NCBI GenBank assembly: GCA_024233675.1
Contig: JACKPH010000003.1
Location: forward strand, 220,188 to 284,187
Direction: 5' to 3'
Source of the DNA: Thermotogae bacterium
Lineage (GTDB): Bacteria > Thermotogota > Thermotogae > Petrotogales > Petrotogaceae
Length of the DNA: 64,000 bases
The notes beneath the pieces are model-generated. The model searched no databases and had not been told where the DNA came from. It worked only from the letters and a program-made list of their open reading frames with translations. Shown one piece after another: positions 42,361 through 51,830 of the stretch. Made by a program: the position numbers and the translations under genes. Position 1 is the stretch's first letter. Each line of letters opens with the position of its first letter.

Positions 42361-43134
42361 ATGATACTTGATGATACTATACTAAACATTTTAAAAACAG
42401 AAGAACCAAGTATACAGGAATTAAGAAATATATCAAAAAATTTGGGTATAAAGCTCAGACGTTCAATGAAGAAAAGAGATATTATAAAAGAAATAAAAAA
42501 AGAACTTTTAAAAATGGAAGAAGACGGTCTTATATCTTTTGAAACTGATAATACTCTTCCGCCATCAAATGCAAAAACAACACTTCCGGAAACTTATGAT
42601 GAAAACAGTATGATACTTCTTCCGATAAATCCTAATTATATGTATGCATCATGGGATTTTGACGAAAAAACAAAAGATATAATAGAAAATCTTCCCAAAG
42701 ATACAAAAACTATTCTGAGAGTTTATAATACTGAAAAAAATGAAATAATAAGAAATATGGAAACTCCTGTTGATCTTAATTCAACTAACAGTTTTTATTT
42801 CAATGTTCCTGATCAGAATACTTTTTATACATCAGAAATAGGCTATGTTGATAAAAATAATGACTATCATAAAATTTTAAATTCAGAAAAAATAAAATCA
42901 CTCAGTTCAGAAAAAAATAAAAATTATAAAGAACAGTGGTTAAATCTTAAAACCAAAAAAACAGAAGAAAAAATTCAGAAAAATTTTATGAATTCTAATA
43001 CCGAATCATTAACAGGAAGTCCTAAAGGTATAAACGATAATATTCAGCAAAAAATTGAAAATAATATAAATTCAGGCGGAGGAGCCTTTATATGGACTCT
43101 TGTAAAAAATTCAAAAAGCGGTGGTATTAAATGA
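42361..43134 (+). CDS. DUF4912-domain protein
   Basis: 257 aa. N-terminal Rho-N/SAP-like helical domain (about 15-55), then a DUF4912 beta domain (about 75-185; LLPINPNYMYASWDFDE) and a low-complexity tail. DUF4912 genes commonly sit beside DUF1957 GH57 genes, as here: its stop overlaps the start of the branching enzyme (ATGA). Probable sugar-metabolism partner or regulator; mechanism unknown. AGGAGGGAGC precedes the ATG. Confidence 0.8.
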   Translation: MILDDTILNILKTEEPSIQELRNISKNLGIKLRRSMKKRDIIKEIKKELLKMEEDGLISFETDNTLPPSNAKTTLPETYDENSMILLPINPNYMYASWDFDEKTKDIIENLPKDTKTILRVYNTEKNEIIRNMETPVDLNSTNSFYFNVPDQNTFYTSEIGYVDKNNDYHKILNSEKIKSLSSEKNKNYKEQWLNLKTKKTEEKIQKNFMNSNTESLTGSPKGINDNIQQKIENNINSGGGAFIWTLVKNSKSGGIK

Positions 43135-44723
43135 AAAAAGGTAATTTTTTACTTATGCTTCATGCCCATCTTCCTTACGTAAGACATCCTGATTACCCTG
43201 ATTTTCTTGAAGAAAGATGGCTATTCGAAGCCATAACAGAAACTTATATACCTCTTATAAAAATGTTCAGATCACTGGAAAATGAAAATATAAAATTTAA
43301 ATTAGCTATAAGTATTACGCCAACTCTTTCAGAAATGCTTTCTGACGAAGATCTGCAGAATAAATATATTTCACATATGAATAAATTAATCGAACTTTCC
43401 GAAAAAGAAATTATTAAAACAGAAAAAGAAAATGTACAGAAATTTAAAACTGCAAAATTTTATAATTCGCATTTTAAAGAGATTTTGCACATTTATTCCG
43501 ACTTATATAGTCGTAATATCTTAAAAGCCTTTAAGGAATTTCAAGAAAAAGGTTACATTGAAGTGGTAACATGTAGTGGAACTCACGGGTTTTTACCGTT
43601 TATGAAAAATCACCCGGAAGCAGTAAGAGCTCAGATAAAAGTAGGTGTTGAAACTTATAAAAAGAATTTCGGTAAGTCACCTAACGGTATCTGGCTGGCA
43701 GAATGTGCTTACAGCAGAGGATTTGACCGTATATTAAAATCTGAGGGTATAAATTATTTTTTTACTGATTCACATGCTTTATGGTATTCGGAAACTCCTG
43801 CTCATTATGGTGTATATTATCCTGTAATAACTCCGGGCGGTGATTTTGTTTTCGCAAGGGATCCGGAATCTTCAGAACAGGTATGGAGTTCGGTTATAGG
43901 ATATCCGGGAGATTCAAGATACAGGGAATTTTACAGAGATATAGGTTTTGACAGAGATTTTGAATACATAAAAGATTATATAGATAAAAGCGGCACAAGA
44001 TGTAATACCGGAATAAAATATTATAAAATAACAGATAAAACACTTCCGGCCGAAAGAAAAGATTTCTACGATATAAATGAGGCTTATGAAGTTGCAAGAA
44101 ACCATGCAAAAGATTTTGTCTTGAAGAAAGAATTTCAAGTTAAAAAATTAACTAATATTTTCGATGATATAATCCCTTTAATAACAGCTCCTTTTGATGC
44201 TGAATTATACGGTCACTGGTGGTATGAAGGTCCGGTTTTTCTTGAAAGTCTTTTCAGGGAAATTGCTAAATCAGAAATTATCGAATCGGTTCTTCCTTCG
44301 GAAATTATAAATTCACTTGAAACAGTTCAGGTTCTTGAGCCTGCCGATTCAACATGGGGGGCTAACGGCTTTAATGAAGTATGGCTTAACGAAAAAAATG
44401 ACTGGATTTACAGACATTTAAACCATATTGCATCACAAATGCATAAAAAAGCTACGGAATATAAAAATCCATCTGAGCTTGAAAAAAGAGTTCTGAATCA
44501 GATGGCAAGAGAGGTTTTGCTTTCCCAGGCAAGCGACTGGCCTTTTATAATGACAACAGGAACTACTGTTGATTACGCCGTAAACAGAATTGACAACCAC
44601 ATAAACAGATTTTTCAAACTTGAAAAAATGCTTGATTCAAATAAAATTGATACCGAAGAACTTTCTCACATTGAATGGATAGATAAAATTTTTAATGATA
44701 TTGATTTCAATATTTATTCCTAA
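43131..44723 (+). CDS. GH57 1,4-alpha-glucan branching enzyme
   Basis: 530 aa with the DUF1957-type GH57 fold. FLLMLHAHLPYVRHP (H11, H13), the nucleophile E191 in WLAECAY, and the acid/base D356 in TAPFDAELYGHWW. These agree in spacing with the archaeal and Thermotoga branching enzymes. Forms alpha-1,6 branches in glycogen-like glucan, cytoplasmic. Overlaps the DUF4912 gene by four bases. Confidence 0.9.
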   Translation: MKKGNFLLMLHAHLPYVRHPDYPDFLEERWLFEAITETYIPLIKMFRSLENENIKFKLAISITPTLSEMLSDEDLQNKYISHMNKLIELSEKEIIKTEKENVQKFKTAKFYNSHFKEILHIYSDLYSRNILKAFKEFQEKGYIEVVTCSGTHGFLPFMKNHPEAVRAQIKVGVETYKKNFGKSPNGIWLAECAYSRGFDRILKSEGINYFFTDSHALWYSETPAHYGVYYPVITPGGDFVFARDPESSEQVWSSVIGYPGDSRYREFYRDIGFDRDFEYIKDYIDKSGTRCNTGIKYYKITDKTLPAERKDFYDINEAYEVARNHAKDFVLKKEFQVKKLTNIFDDIIPLITAPFDAELYGHWWYEGPVFLESLFREIAKSEIIESVLPSEIINSLETVQVLEPADSTWGANGFNEVWLNEKNDWIYRHLNHIASQMHKKATEYKNPSELEKRVLNQMAREVLLSQASDWPFIMTTGTTVDYAVNRIDNHINRFFKLEKMLDSNKIDTEELSHIEWIDKIFNDIDFNIYS

Positions 44724-44776
44724 AATTTACGGATAAATGCTTAATATTTTAGTCATTCTGAAAGGAGGGCATTCTC

Positions 44777-45346
44777 GTGCCAGAAAAATATTTCGAGGTT
44801 AGATGGCATGGAAGAGCAGGGCAGGGAGCAAAATCTGCTTCTCAGTTTTTAGCCGAAGCTGCTCTTGATGCAGGTAAATTTTCTACTTCATTCCCTGAAT
44901 ACGGAGCCGAAAGATCCGGTGCTCCTATGAAGGCATTCAACAGGATTGCGGATGTACCAGTTAGAATCAGAAGTAACGTAGAAACACCTGATATTGTTCT
45001 TGTTATTGACGATACTTTGTTATCTCTTCCTGATATAACATCAGGTTTGGCAGAAGATAAACTTTTAATTGTTAACACAGTTAAATCAGCTGCGAAAATA
45101 AAAGAAATAACAGGCTTCAACGGAAAAATAGCTGTTATAGATGCTACAGATATAGCTCTTGAAGAAATTAAAAGAGGTATACCTAACACAGTTATGATCG
45201 GAGCTATTGTAAAACTTACAGGAATAGTACCTTTGGAAGTTGTAAAAACCAAAGTTGAAAAAGCTTTTAACAAAAAATTCTCAAAAGAAGTTGTTGAAGC
45301 TAATTTAAGAGCTGTTGACAGAGGTTACCAGGAGGTGAAAATGTAA
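44777..45346 (+). CDS. porC: Pyruvate:ferredoxin oxidoreductase gamma subunit
   Basis: 189 aa. FEVRWHGRAGQGAKSASQFLAEAAL is the domain III start; YGAERSGAPMKAF follows. GTG start after AAGGAGGG. First gene of porC-porD-porA-porB. Confidence 0.95.
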   Translation: MPEKYFEVRWHGRAGQGAKSASQFLAEAALDAGKFSTSFPEYGAERSGAPMKAFNRIADVPVRIRSNVETPDIVLVIDDTLLSLPDITSGLAEDKLLIVNTVKSAAKIKEITGFNGKIAVIDATDIALEEIKRGIPNTVMIGAIVKLTGIVPLEVVKTKVEKAFNKKFSKEVVEANLRAVDRGYQEVKM

Positions 45347-45660
45347 TGCCCGGATTAAAAGGTTGGAAAGAAGTCCCTATTGCTGGTGTTGTTGATACTC
45401 CTGCCACTGCCAGAGAATATGAAACAGGTAAATGGCGTGTAATGAGACCAATAGTTAATAAAGATAAATGTATAAATTGTATGCAGTGCTGGTTATACTG
45501 TCCGGACATGGCAATAACCGGTAAAACTTCAACAGAAACAAAAAACGGTCTTGATATGGCCGGTATTGATATGAAATATTGTAAAGGCTGCGGTACATGT
45601 GCTGCCGTATGTCCTGTTAAAGCAATAGAAATGAAACCAGAAACAGAATTTTTGAAGTAA
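45346..45660 (+). CDS. porD: Pyruvate:ferredoxin oxidoreductase delta subunit
   Basis: 104 aa two-cluster ferredoxin subunit: CINCMQCWLYCPD and CKGCGTCAAVCP, carrying two [4Fe-4S] clusters that relay electrons from the TPP/cluster of porB to ferredoxin. Starts on the last base of porC's stop. Confidence 0.95.
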   Translation: MPGLKGWKEVPIAGVVDTPATAREYETGKWRVMRPIVNKDKCINCMQCWLYCPDMAITGKTSTETKNGLDMAGIDMKYCKGCGTCAAVCPVKAIEMKPETEFLK

Positions 45661-45673
45661 GGAGGTCAGAAAA

Positions 45674-46843
45674 ATGCCTGTAAGATTAGAAACAACAGGA
45701 GCTGCGGCTGTTGCTCATGCTATGAGACAAATAAATCCGGATGTTGTTGCAGCTTATCCTATAACCCCACAGACTCCGGTAGTTGAATATTTTGCTACTT
45801 TTGTAGCTAACGGTGAAGTAGATACAGTTATGGTTCCGGTTGAATCAGAACATTCAGCAATGAGTGCTGTTGTAGGTTCAGCTGCTGCAGGTGCAAGAAC
45901 AATGACTGCTACTGCTGCAAACGGTTTGGCTTTAATGGTTGAAATAGTTTACATTGCGGCTTCATATAGATTACCTATAGTAATGCCAATAGTTAACAGA
46001 GCTCTTTCGGGTCCTATAAACATTCATTGTGACCACTCAGATGCAATGCTTGTAAGAGATTCAGGTTGGGTTCAGCTTTTCTGTGAAAATCACCAGGAAG
46101 CTTATGATATGACTATAATTGCAACAAAACTTGCAGAAAACGAAAAGGTTCTTTTACCTGTAATGGTAAACCTTGACGGTTTTATAACTTCACACGGAGC
46201 AGATTCATTTGAAATGCTTGAAGATGAAAAAGTACGTGAATTTGTAGGTACATGGGAACCTAAATATCCTCTTCTTGATATTGCAAAACCTGTTACCCAC
46301 GGTTCTATTGATATGTTTGATTACTATTTTGAACATCACAGACAGCAGGAAGAAGGCATGGAAAATGCTTATAATATAATTCCTGAAGTTTTTGCAGAAT
46401 TTGAAAAATTAACCGGAAGAAAATATGATTATCTTGATTTATATAAAACTGAAGATGCTGATTATGTAATGGTTGTAGTAAATTCAACAGCCTCAACAGC
46501 AAAATATGTTGTTGATGAATACAGAGAAAAAGGCATTAAAGTAGGTCTTGTAAAACCATGGGTATTCACTCCTTTCCCGAAAGAATCTTTCAAAAATGCT
46601 TTAAACGGTAAAAAAGCAGTTGTTGTTCTTGACAGGGCTATGTCCTTTGGTAAGGAAGCTCCATTGTATACATTAGTTAAATCATCATTGTACGATATTT
46701 CTGAAAAACCGGCTATGGGTTCTTTTGTTTACGGTCTCGGTGGAAGAGATGTTACTCCTCATATGTTAAGAGAAGCTTTTGATGCTGCTATTAACGGAGA
46801 ACTTGAGCTTGATAAACAGAAATACCTCGGCCTAAGAGATTAA
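45674..46843 (+). CDS. porA: Pyruvate:ferredoxin oxidoreductase alpha subunit
   Basis: 389 aa. YPITPQTPVVE, VPVESEHSAMSAVVGS and ANGLALM as in the domain I/II subunit of 4-subunit PFOR; the pyruvate pocket Thr lies in PITP. GGAGG precedes the ATG. Confidence 0.95.
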   Translation: MPVRLETTGAAAVAHAMRQINPDVVAAYPITPQTPVVEYFATFVANGEVDTVMVPVESEHSAMSAVVGSAAAGARTMTATAANGLALMVEIVYIAASYRLPIVMPIVNRALSGPINIHCDHSDAMLVRDSGWVQLFCENHQEAYDMTIIATKLAENEKVLLPVMVNLDGFITSHGADSFEMLEDEKVREFVGTWEPKYPLLDIAKPVTHGSIDMFDYYFEHHRQQEEGMENAYNIIPEVFAEFEKLTGRKYDYLDLYKTEDADYVMVVVNSTASTAKYVVDEYREKGIKVGLVKPWVFTPFPKESFKNALNGKKAVVVLDRAMSFGKEAPLYTLVKSSLYDISEKPAMGSFVYGLGGRDVTPHMLREAFDAAINGELELDKQKYLGLRD

Positions 46844-46858
46844 TGGAGGTGAAGTGAA

Positions 46859-47836
46859 GTGCCGCTTAATATAAAAGATTTGGTTAAATATGTTGAAGAA
46901 AATGACTGGGCATTTACTCAGGGTCATAGATTATGTCCCGGCTGTAATGCTCCTTTAGCCGCAAAATGGGCTACAGTTGTTGCAAAAGCACTTGGTTATG
47001 AACCGGTTGTAGGCGCAGCAACAGGTTGTTTGGAAGTTTCAACTACAATATATCCTTATTCAGCATGGAATGTTCCTTATGTTCACAATGCCTTCGAAAA
47101 TGTAGCTGCTACAATTTCAGGTGCTGAATCAGCTTACAGATCATTAAAAAACAGAGGAAAAATAAAAACAGATAAACCTGTTAAATTCATAGCTTTCGGT
47201 GGAGACGGCGGAACATATGATATAGGTCTTCAGTCACTTTCAGGAGCTATTGAAAGAGGTCATGATTTTGTTTATATTCTTTATGATAATGAAGGATATA
47301 TGAATACAGGAAATCAGAGATCAGGTTCAACTCCTCCTGGTGCTGAAACAACAACAGAACCTGTAGGTAAAGCAAAACCAGGTAAAATTCAGTTTAAAAA
47401 ATCAATTTTTGATATAATTGCCGGTCATGAAGGAGTTTATGCAGCTACAGCAGCAACTTCCGAACCATTTGATTTCATGGCAAAAATGCAGAAAGCACTC
47501 GAATTTGAAGGACCTGCATTCATTTCAATTTTAGCACCTTGTGTTAGATTCTGGAGAATTCCGGAAAGTACAGGTCCGGAAGTAACAAAACTTGCTGTAG
47601 AATCAAAATACTGGCCGCTTGTTGAATATGACAGAGGCATTTATAAAATTACAAAAAAACCGAGAACATTTAAACCTGTTAAAGAATATATACAGAAACT
47701 CGGTAAATATAAAAAACTTATGAGTCTTTACAACACAGATGAATTAATGGCTGAAATTCAGGAATATGTTGATGCAAAATGGGACAGATTAGTTGCATTA
47801 GAAGAAATTTCACAGAACAAACCATTAAGGAAATAA
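46859..47836 (+). CDS. porB: Pyruvate:ferredoxin oxidoreductase beta subunit
   Basis: 325 aa TPP-binding subunit. The cluster cysteines begin with CPGCNAP, then GCLEVS; the TPP motif is GDGGTYDIG...NEGYMNTGNQ; a last Cys occurs in LAPCVRFW. Converts pyruvate and CoA to acetyl-CoA and CO2 with reduced ferredoxin. GTG start after GGAGGTG. Confidence 0.96.
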   Translation: MPLNIKDLVKYVEENDWAFTQGHRLCPGCNAPLAAKWATVVAKALGYEPVVGAATGCLEVSTTIYPYSAWNVPYVHNAFENVAATISGAESAYRSLKNRGKIKTDKPVKFIAFGGDGGTYDIGLQSLSGAIERGHDFVYILYDNEGYMNTGNQRSGSTPPGAETTTEPVGKAKPGKIQFKKSIFDIIAGHEGVYAATAATSEPFDFMAKMQKALEFEGPAFISILAPCVRFWRIPESTGPEVTKLAVESKYWPLVEYDRGIYKITKKPRTFKPVKEYIQKLGKYKKLMSLYNTDELMAEIQEYVDAKWDRLVALEEISQNKPLRK

Positions 47837-47854
47837 AACTCTTAAGTATATTTT

Positions 47855-47886
47855 AAGGCGGAGAATTAATTTCTCCGCCTTTTTTA
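47855..47886 (+). terminator. Terminator of the por operon
   Basis: Stem AAGGCGGAGAA/TTCTCCGCCTT with a small loop and a T-run. Confidence 0.85.
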
Positions 47887-47953
47887 ACACAAAATGTAAA
47901 TTTTTGTGTTAAAATATATGAGATATATTAAATTGTTTGGGAGGAGTTATTAG

Positions 47954-49912
47954 ATGAGAGAATGGTTTGTTAAACATGAAAAAGCTATTACAATAGTTAT
48001 TGTTGCTTTACTTGTTGTTGGTATGATCTGGTGGAGTGTAGGTACATATATGTCTACAAGAAATACTTCAGCAGCAAACAACCAATATTCAAAAGATCAG
48101 GCAGCAGTAGTTCTTACAAAAGACGGTGAAGAACTTGACTATCCTTACTGGATAATGAAAGATACTTTAGAAAATGAATATAAAATAAAAGCAGACCAGT
48201 ATACACAGTATTACGGTCAGCAGGTTGATCCTGTATATGATTCTATATCTTTAAAATTAAGTATTGTTAATCAGCTTTTTGATCTTAACGTTGTAACTTA
48301 TTACGGAGAACAGAACAAATTACTTCCTTCGGAAAAAACAGTAAAAAATGAACTTAACGCACAGATTGACGAATATATGAAACAGCTTAAAGCTCAGAGT
48401 AACTGGGATCAGCTTTCAAGTTATTACGGCGGGGAAAGTAAAGTAAGAGAACTTATATACAATAATTCTTATGACAGCGTTAAAAGCAGTCTTATATATT
48501 CAAATGTACAGAATAATGTAAGTCCTGTTTCAAAAGATGAAGCTGTTAAATACATAAATGATAATTTATCAGATCTTAAAGATAAATATGAAGAAGTAAA
48601 TGCACAGCACATACTTTTCAGTGATCAGGCAACTGCTCTTGAAGTTAAAAAAATGATTGAAGACGGAAAAATTTCTTTTGCAGATGCAGCTGCAGAATAT
48701 TCACAGGATACATCAAACGCAACTAATTCCGGTAATCTCGGATGGTTCAAGAGAGCAGATATGGTTGAAGAATTTTCTGATGCAGCATTCACTCTTGATA
48801 AAAATGTTTTAAGCGATGTTATTTCTTCCAGTTACGGTTATCATCTTATAAATGTTTTGGATAAAAAAATATTTAACAGTGCAGAAGATTTCCTTGCAGA
48901 TACAGACGTTTATAAAGAAATTGAAGCGACTATTGCAACAGATAAATTTAATAAATGGCTTGAAGCTTATAAAACAGATGAAAATTTCGGTAAAAAATAT
49001 TATGCGGAATATTTAGAAATATCTACAGAACTTACCGCAGCAGGTACTGATATTTCAGAAGTTAAAAAAGTTTATGCGGAATTAGAACCTAAAGTTTTTG
49101 ATGATACTGATGAAGTTATTCTTGATGTTGATTCAGCACTTCTCGCAGAATATAATATTGCAGTATCAACAATATTGACAGATGAAAATAATTATTTGCT
49201 GAATCTCAAAAAATATATTTCTCTTGAAGACAGTGTTGACAGCAATCTTATTTCAAAAGATTTAGATGTTTTAAATGCAGAACTTACAAAAGTTTCTACA
49301 GATCTTACAAAAGACGGTGCAGATACAGAAACACTTACAACAAAAAAACTTGCTCTTGAAGATGCAATTGATTTTATAACAGTGAAAACATTACTTAACG
49401 AAAAAGGTCTTAACGATGTTTCTCAGATCACAGCAGAAAGAGATTCTGTTCAGGCTGAATATGATTCTCTTATGGCTAAAAATAAAAAAGTTCTTAAAGA
49501 ATTATTTTATCAGTATCCTTCTTCAGCACAGGTTGTTTCAAAATATTACTCTGTAAACCCTGAAGATCTTGATGCTAAAGTTGCATATTCAAAAATTCAG
49601 CTTAACCAGATAAAACAGTATGTTTCATATCTTGGCGCTGATGCAGTAAAAATGTATTTAAACAACAATATCAGAGAAATCGTACTTAACATAAGTTCAG
49701 TTATTAATTCTTCAAAGGCCGGAGATCAGACAAAACTTGATGCTCTTGACCTTGGTATTGATTTATCTAATTCTTTGAATGATATGGATTTAAAACTTAC
49801 TTACCTTGAACTTATAAAAGAAATTGATCCGGGTTATTATTCTGATATAGATAATTTAATAGAAGAAACAAAAGCTTCAATTGACTCAACAAGTGATTCA
49901 ACCGGAAATTAA
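47954..49912 (+). CDS. Membrane-anchored PpiC-type peptidyl-prolyl isomerase (SurA/PpiD-like)
   Basis: 652 aa. An N-terminal uncleaved TM anchor (KAITIVIVALLVVGMIWW, about 10-28) precedes a SurA_N-like helical part, then the parvulin domain at about 214-315 (NAQHILFSD..., GNLGWFKRADMVEEFSDAAF, SYGYHLINV). About 330 residues of helical, Leu/Asp-rich sequence follow. Foldase/chaperone for exported proteins. Paralogue at 60020-61675. GGGAGGAG precedes the ATG. Confidence 0.85.
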   Translation: MREWFVKHEKAITIVIVALLVVGMIWWSVGTYMSTRNTSAANNQYSKDQAAVVLTKDGEELDYPYWIMKDTLENEYKIKADQYTQYYGQQVDPVYDSISLKLSIVNQLFDLNVVTYYGEQNKLLPSEKTVKNELNAQIDEYMKQLKAQSNWDQLSSYYGGESKVRELIYNNSYDSVKSSLIYSNVQNNVSPVSKDEAVKYINDNLSDLKDKYEEVNAQHILFSDQATALEVKKMIEDGKISFADAAAEYSQDTSNATNSGNLGWFKRADMVEEFSDAAFTLDKNVLSDVISSSYGYHLINVLDKKIFNSAEDFLADTDVYKEIEATIATDKFNKWLEAYKTDENFGKKYYAEYLEISTELTAAGTDISEVKKVYAELEPKVFDDTDEVILDVDSALLAEYNIAVSTILTDENNYLLNLKKYISLEDSVDSNLISKDLDVLNAELTKVSTDLTKDGADTETLTTKKLALEDAIDFITVKTLLNEKGLNDVSQITAERDSVQAEYDSLMAKNKKVLKELFYQYPSSAQVVSKYYSVNPEDLDAKVAYSKIQLNQIKQYVSYLGADAVKMYLNNNIREIVLNISSVINSSKAGDQTKLDALDLGIDLSNSLNDMDLKLTYLELIKEIDPGYYSDIDNLIEETKASIDSTSDSTGN

Positions 49913-49916
49913 TTTA

Positions 49917-49949
49917 TAAAAAAAAACCGGGTATAACCCGGTTTTTTTG
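49917..49949 (+). terminator. Terminator of the PPIase gene
   Basis: Stem AAAAAACCGGGT/ACCCGGTTTTTT, three-base loop. Confidence 0.85.
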
Positions 49950-49964
49950 TCCCTATTTTTATAA

Positions 49965-49994
49965 AAAAAAGAATGATAATTATCATTCTTTTTT
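49965..49994 (-). terminator. Terminator of tRNA-Gln(TTG)
   Basis: Perfect palindrome AAAAAAGAATGATAA/TTATCATTCTTTTTT adjacent to the 3' end of the minus-strand tRNA; works on either strand. Confidence 0.7.
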
Positions 49995-49995
49995 C

Positions 49996-50071
49996 TGGCT
50001 GGGACGGTAGGATTCGAACCTACGGAATAATGGAGTCAAAGTCCACCGCCTTACCGCTTGGCTACGTCCCA
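49996..50071 (-). tRNA. tRNA-Gln (anticodon TTG)
   Basis: Minus strand: acceptor TGGGACG/CGTCCCA, anticodon stem GTGGA/TCCAT with loop CTTTGAC, T-loop GGTTCGAATCC and an encoded CCA. It lies antisense between two plus-strand genes. Own promoter at 50091-50119. Confidence 0.96.
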
Positions 50072-50090
50072 AAACTTAATTTTCGTAGTA

Positions 50091-50119
50091 ATTATAACAT
50101 AGTTGTATATCTATGTCAA
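50091..50119 (-). promoter_or_regulatory. Promoter of tRNA-Gln(TTG)
   Basis: Minus strand TTGACA (50119-50114), 17 bases, TATAAT (50096-50091). Confidence 0.85.
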
Positions 50120-50140
50120 TATATGAAAGGAGAACAAAAA

Positions 50141-51802
50141 ATGAATATTTTTCTTAAAGATGTTAAAAATGATAAAACCTATGAAATTAAAAAAGGTTCT
50201 TATTTTTTAGACATTGCAAAAATTTATGAATCTGAATCAGGAAAAAAAGTTTACGGTATAAAATATAATAATTCGATAAAAGAACTTTTTAAAAAAGTTG
50301 ACGAAGATGGTGAAATAGAATTTCTTGATCTTTCTACACTTGACGGTGTAAGAATTTATCAGAGAGGTCTTTTATTTGTTTTATACATGGCTGTAAAAAA
50401 ACTTGATATTACAGATCAGATTAATATAAATCATTCTGTAGGAAACGGGCTTTATTGTGAACTTAAAAATTCTGTTCCTGATGAAAATTATTTGGATAAA
50501 ATAAAAACTGAAATGACTAAAATTATTTCTTCCGATCTGAAATTTTCAAAAGAAAATATGGATAAATTTGATGCTATTGACTTGTTTAACAGTAATAATC
50601 TTGAAGATAAATCACTTCTTCTTAAATACAGAAAAAAATCAACAATAAATATTTACAGAGTTGACGGATTCTTTAATTATATGTACGGTTATATGCCTTT
50701 ATCAACATCTTATGTGGATAAATTTGATCTTAAAAAAATTGATGAGGGTTTTATGCTTATTCATCCTAATGAAAATTCACCTGAAATTGTTCCTGAATTT
50801 AAACATCTGAATAAGCTTTCACAGACTTTTAAAGAATATAAAGAATGGTTAAAAATAATGGAAATAAAAACAGTGGGTGAATTAAACGAACTTATAGCCC
50901 AGGGGAAATCTAATGTAATAGAATTAATCCGTGTTGTTGAAGCTCTCCATGAAAAAAAATATGCAATGATTGCAGATGAAATAATAAAAGAAAAAAATAA
51001 AAGACTTATACTTCTTGCAGGTCCGTCTTCATCCGGAAAAACAACGAGTGCAAAAAGAATTGCGCTTCAGTTAAAAGTTAATGGTTTAAAACCTTTTCCG
51101 GTATCTCTTGATGATTATTTTGTAGAACGCGAAAGAACTCCTAAAGATGAATTCGGAAAACCTGATTTTGAATCTATAAACGCTCTTGATATAGATCTTT
51201 TTAATCAGAATCTTAAAGACCTGCTTGAAGGAAAAGAAACAGAACTCCCGAAATTTGATTTTGTTCAGGGTAAAAAAGTATGGACAGGTAAAAAAGTAAA
51301 GCTTGAAAAAGATCAGCCTGTTATTATAGAAGGTATTCATGGACTTAATGAACAATTAACCGAAAAAATTCCGAGAGAACAGAAATTTAAAATATATGTT
51401 TCTGCTTTAACCCAAATGAATCTTGACTCTCATAACCGAATACCAACAACAGATACAAGACTTATAAGAAGAATTGTAAGAGATTATAATTTCAGAGGTC
51501 ATAGTGCTTTAGGAACTTTGAAAATGTGGCCTTCTGTAAGACGTGGGGAAGAAAATAATATATTTCCTTTTCAGGAAGATGCTGATATTATGTTTAATTC
51601 TTTTCTTGCATATGAACTCGCAGTTCTTAAAATATATGCCGAACCGCTTTTATTACAGATAACAAATAAAGAAAAAGAGTTTACTGAAGCAAAAAGACTT
51701 CTCAGATTTTTAGATTATTTTCTTCCTATTACAGAACTTGAAGAAATACCTAGAAAATCTGTTATACGTGAATTCATAGGTAAAAGTACTTTCGAATATT
51801 AA
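50141..51802 (+). CDS. Nucleoside (uridine) kinase-like protein with TGS-like N-terminus
   Basis: 553 aa. The N-terminal 65 residues resemble a TGS domain; then a threonyl-tRNA-synthetase-like second part (about 75-240; VGNGLYCEL, KAD-like) and a C-terminal P-loop kinase (LLAGPSSSGKTTSAKRI, then SLDDYF and IEGIHGLN, as in uridine kinase). Cytoplasmic. The ATG at 50141 follows AAAGGAG; earlier in-frame starts would read through the antisense tRNA and are rejected. Confidence 0.85.
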   Translation: MNIFLKDVKNDKTYEIKKGSYFLDIAKIYESESGKKVYGIKYNNSIKELFKKVDEDGEIEFLDLSTLDGVRIYQRGLLFVLYMAVKKLDITDQININHSVGNGLYCELKNSVPDENYLDKIKTEMTKIISSDLKFSKENMDKFDAIDLFNSNNLEDKSLLLKYRKKSTINIYRVDGFFNYMYGYMPLSTSYVDKFDLKKIDEGFMLIHPNENSPEIVPEFKHLNKLSQTFKEYKEWLKIMEIKTVGELNELIAQGKSNVIELIRVVEALHEKKYAMIADEIIKEKNKRLILLAGPSSSGKTTSAKRIALQLKVNGLKPFPVSLDDYFVERERTPKDEFGKPDFESINALDIDLFNQNLKDLLEGKETELPKFDFVQGKKVWTGKKVKLEKDQPVIIEGIHGLNEQLTEKIPREQKFKIYVSALTQMNLDSHNRIPTTDTRLIRRIVRDYNFRGHSALGTLKMWPSVRRGEENNIFPFQEDADIMFNSFLAYELAVLKIYAEPLLLQITNKEKEFTEAKRLLRFLDYFLPITELEEIPRKSVIREFIGKSTFEY

Positions 51803-51830
51803 AAAAAACGGACATAGTCCGTTTTTTTTT
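51801..51830. terminator. Bidirectional terminator
   Basis: Stem ACGGAC-ATA-GTCCGT with eight A before and nine T after, between convergent genes. Confidence 0.85.

Noticed and set aside
49973..50140. N-terminal extension of the uridine kinase-like frame
   Set aside because: It reads through the antisense tRNA-Gln gene and the tRNA's terminator; the ATG at 50141 has AAAGGAG upstream.
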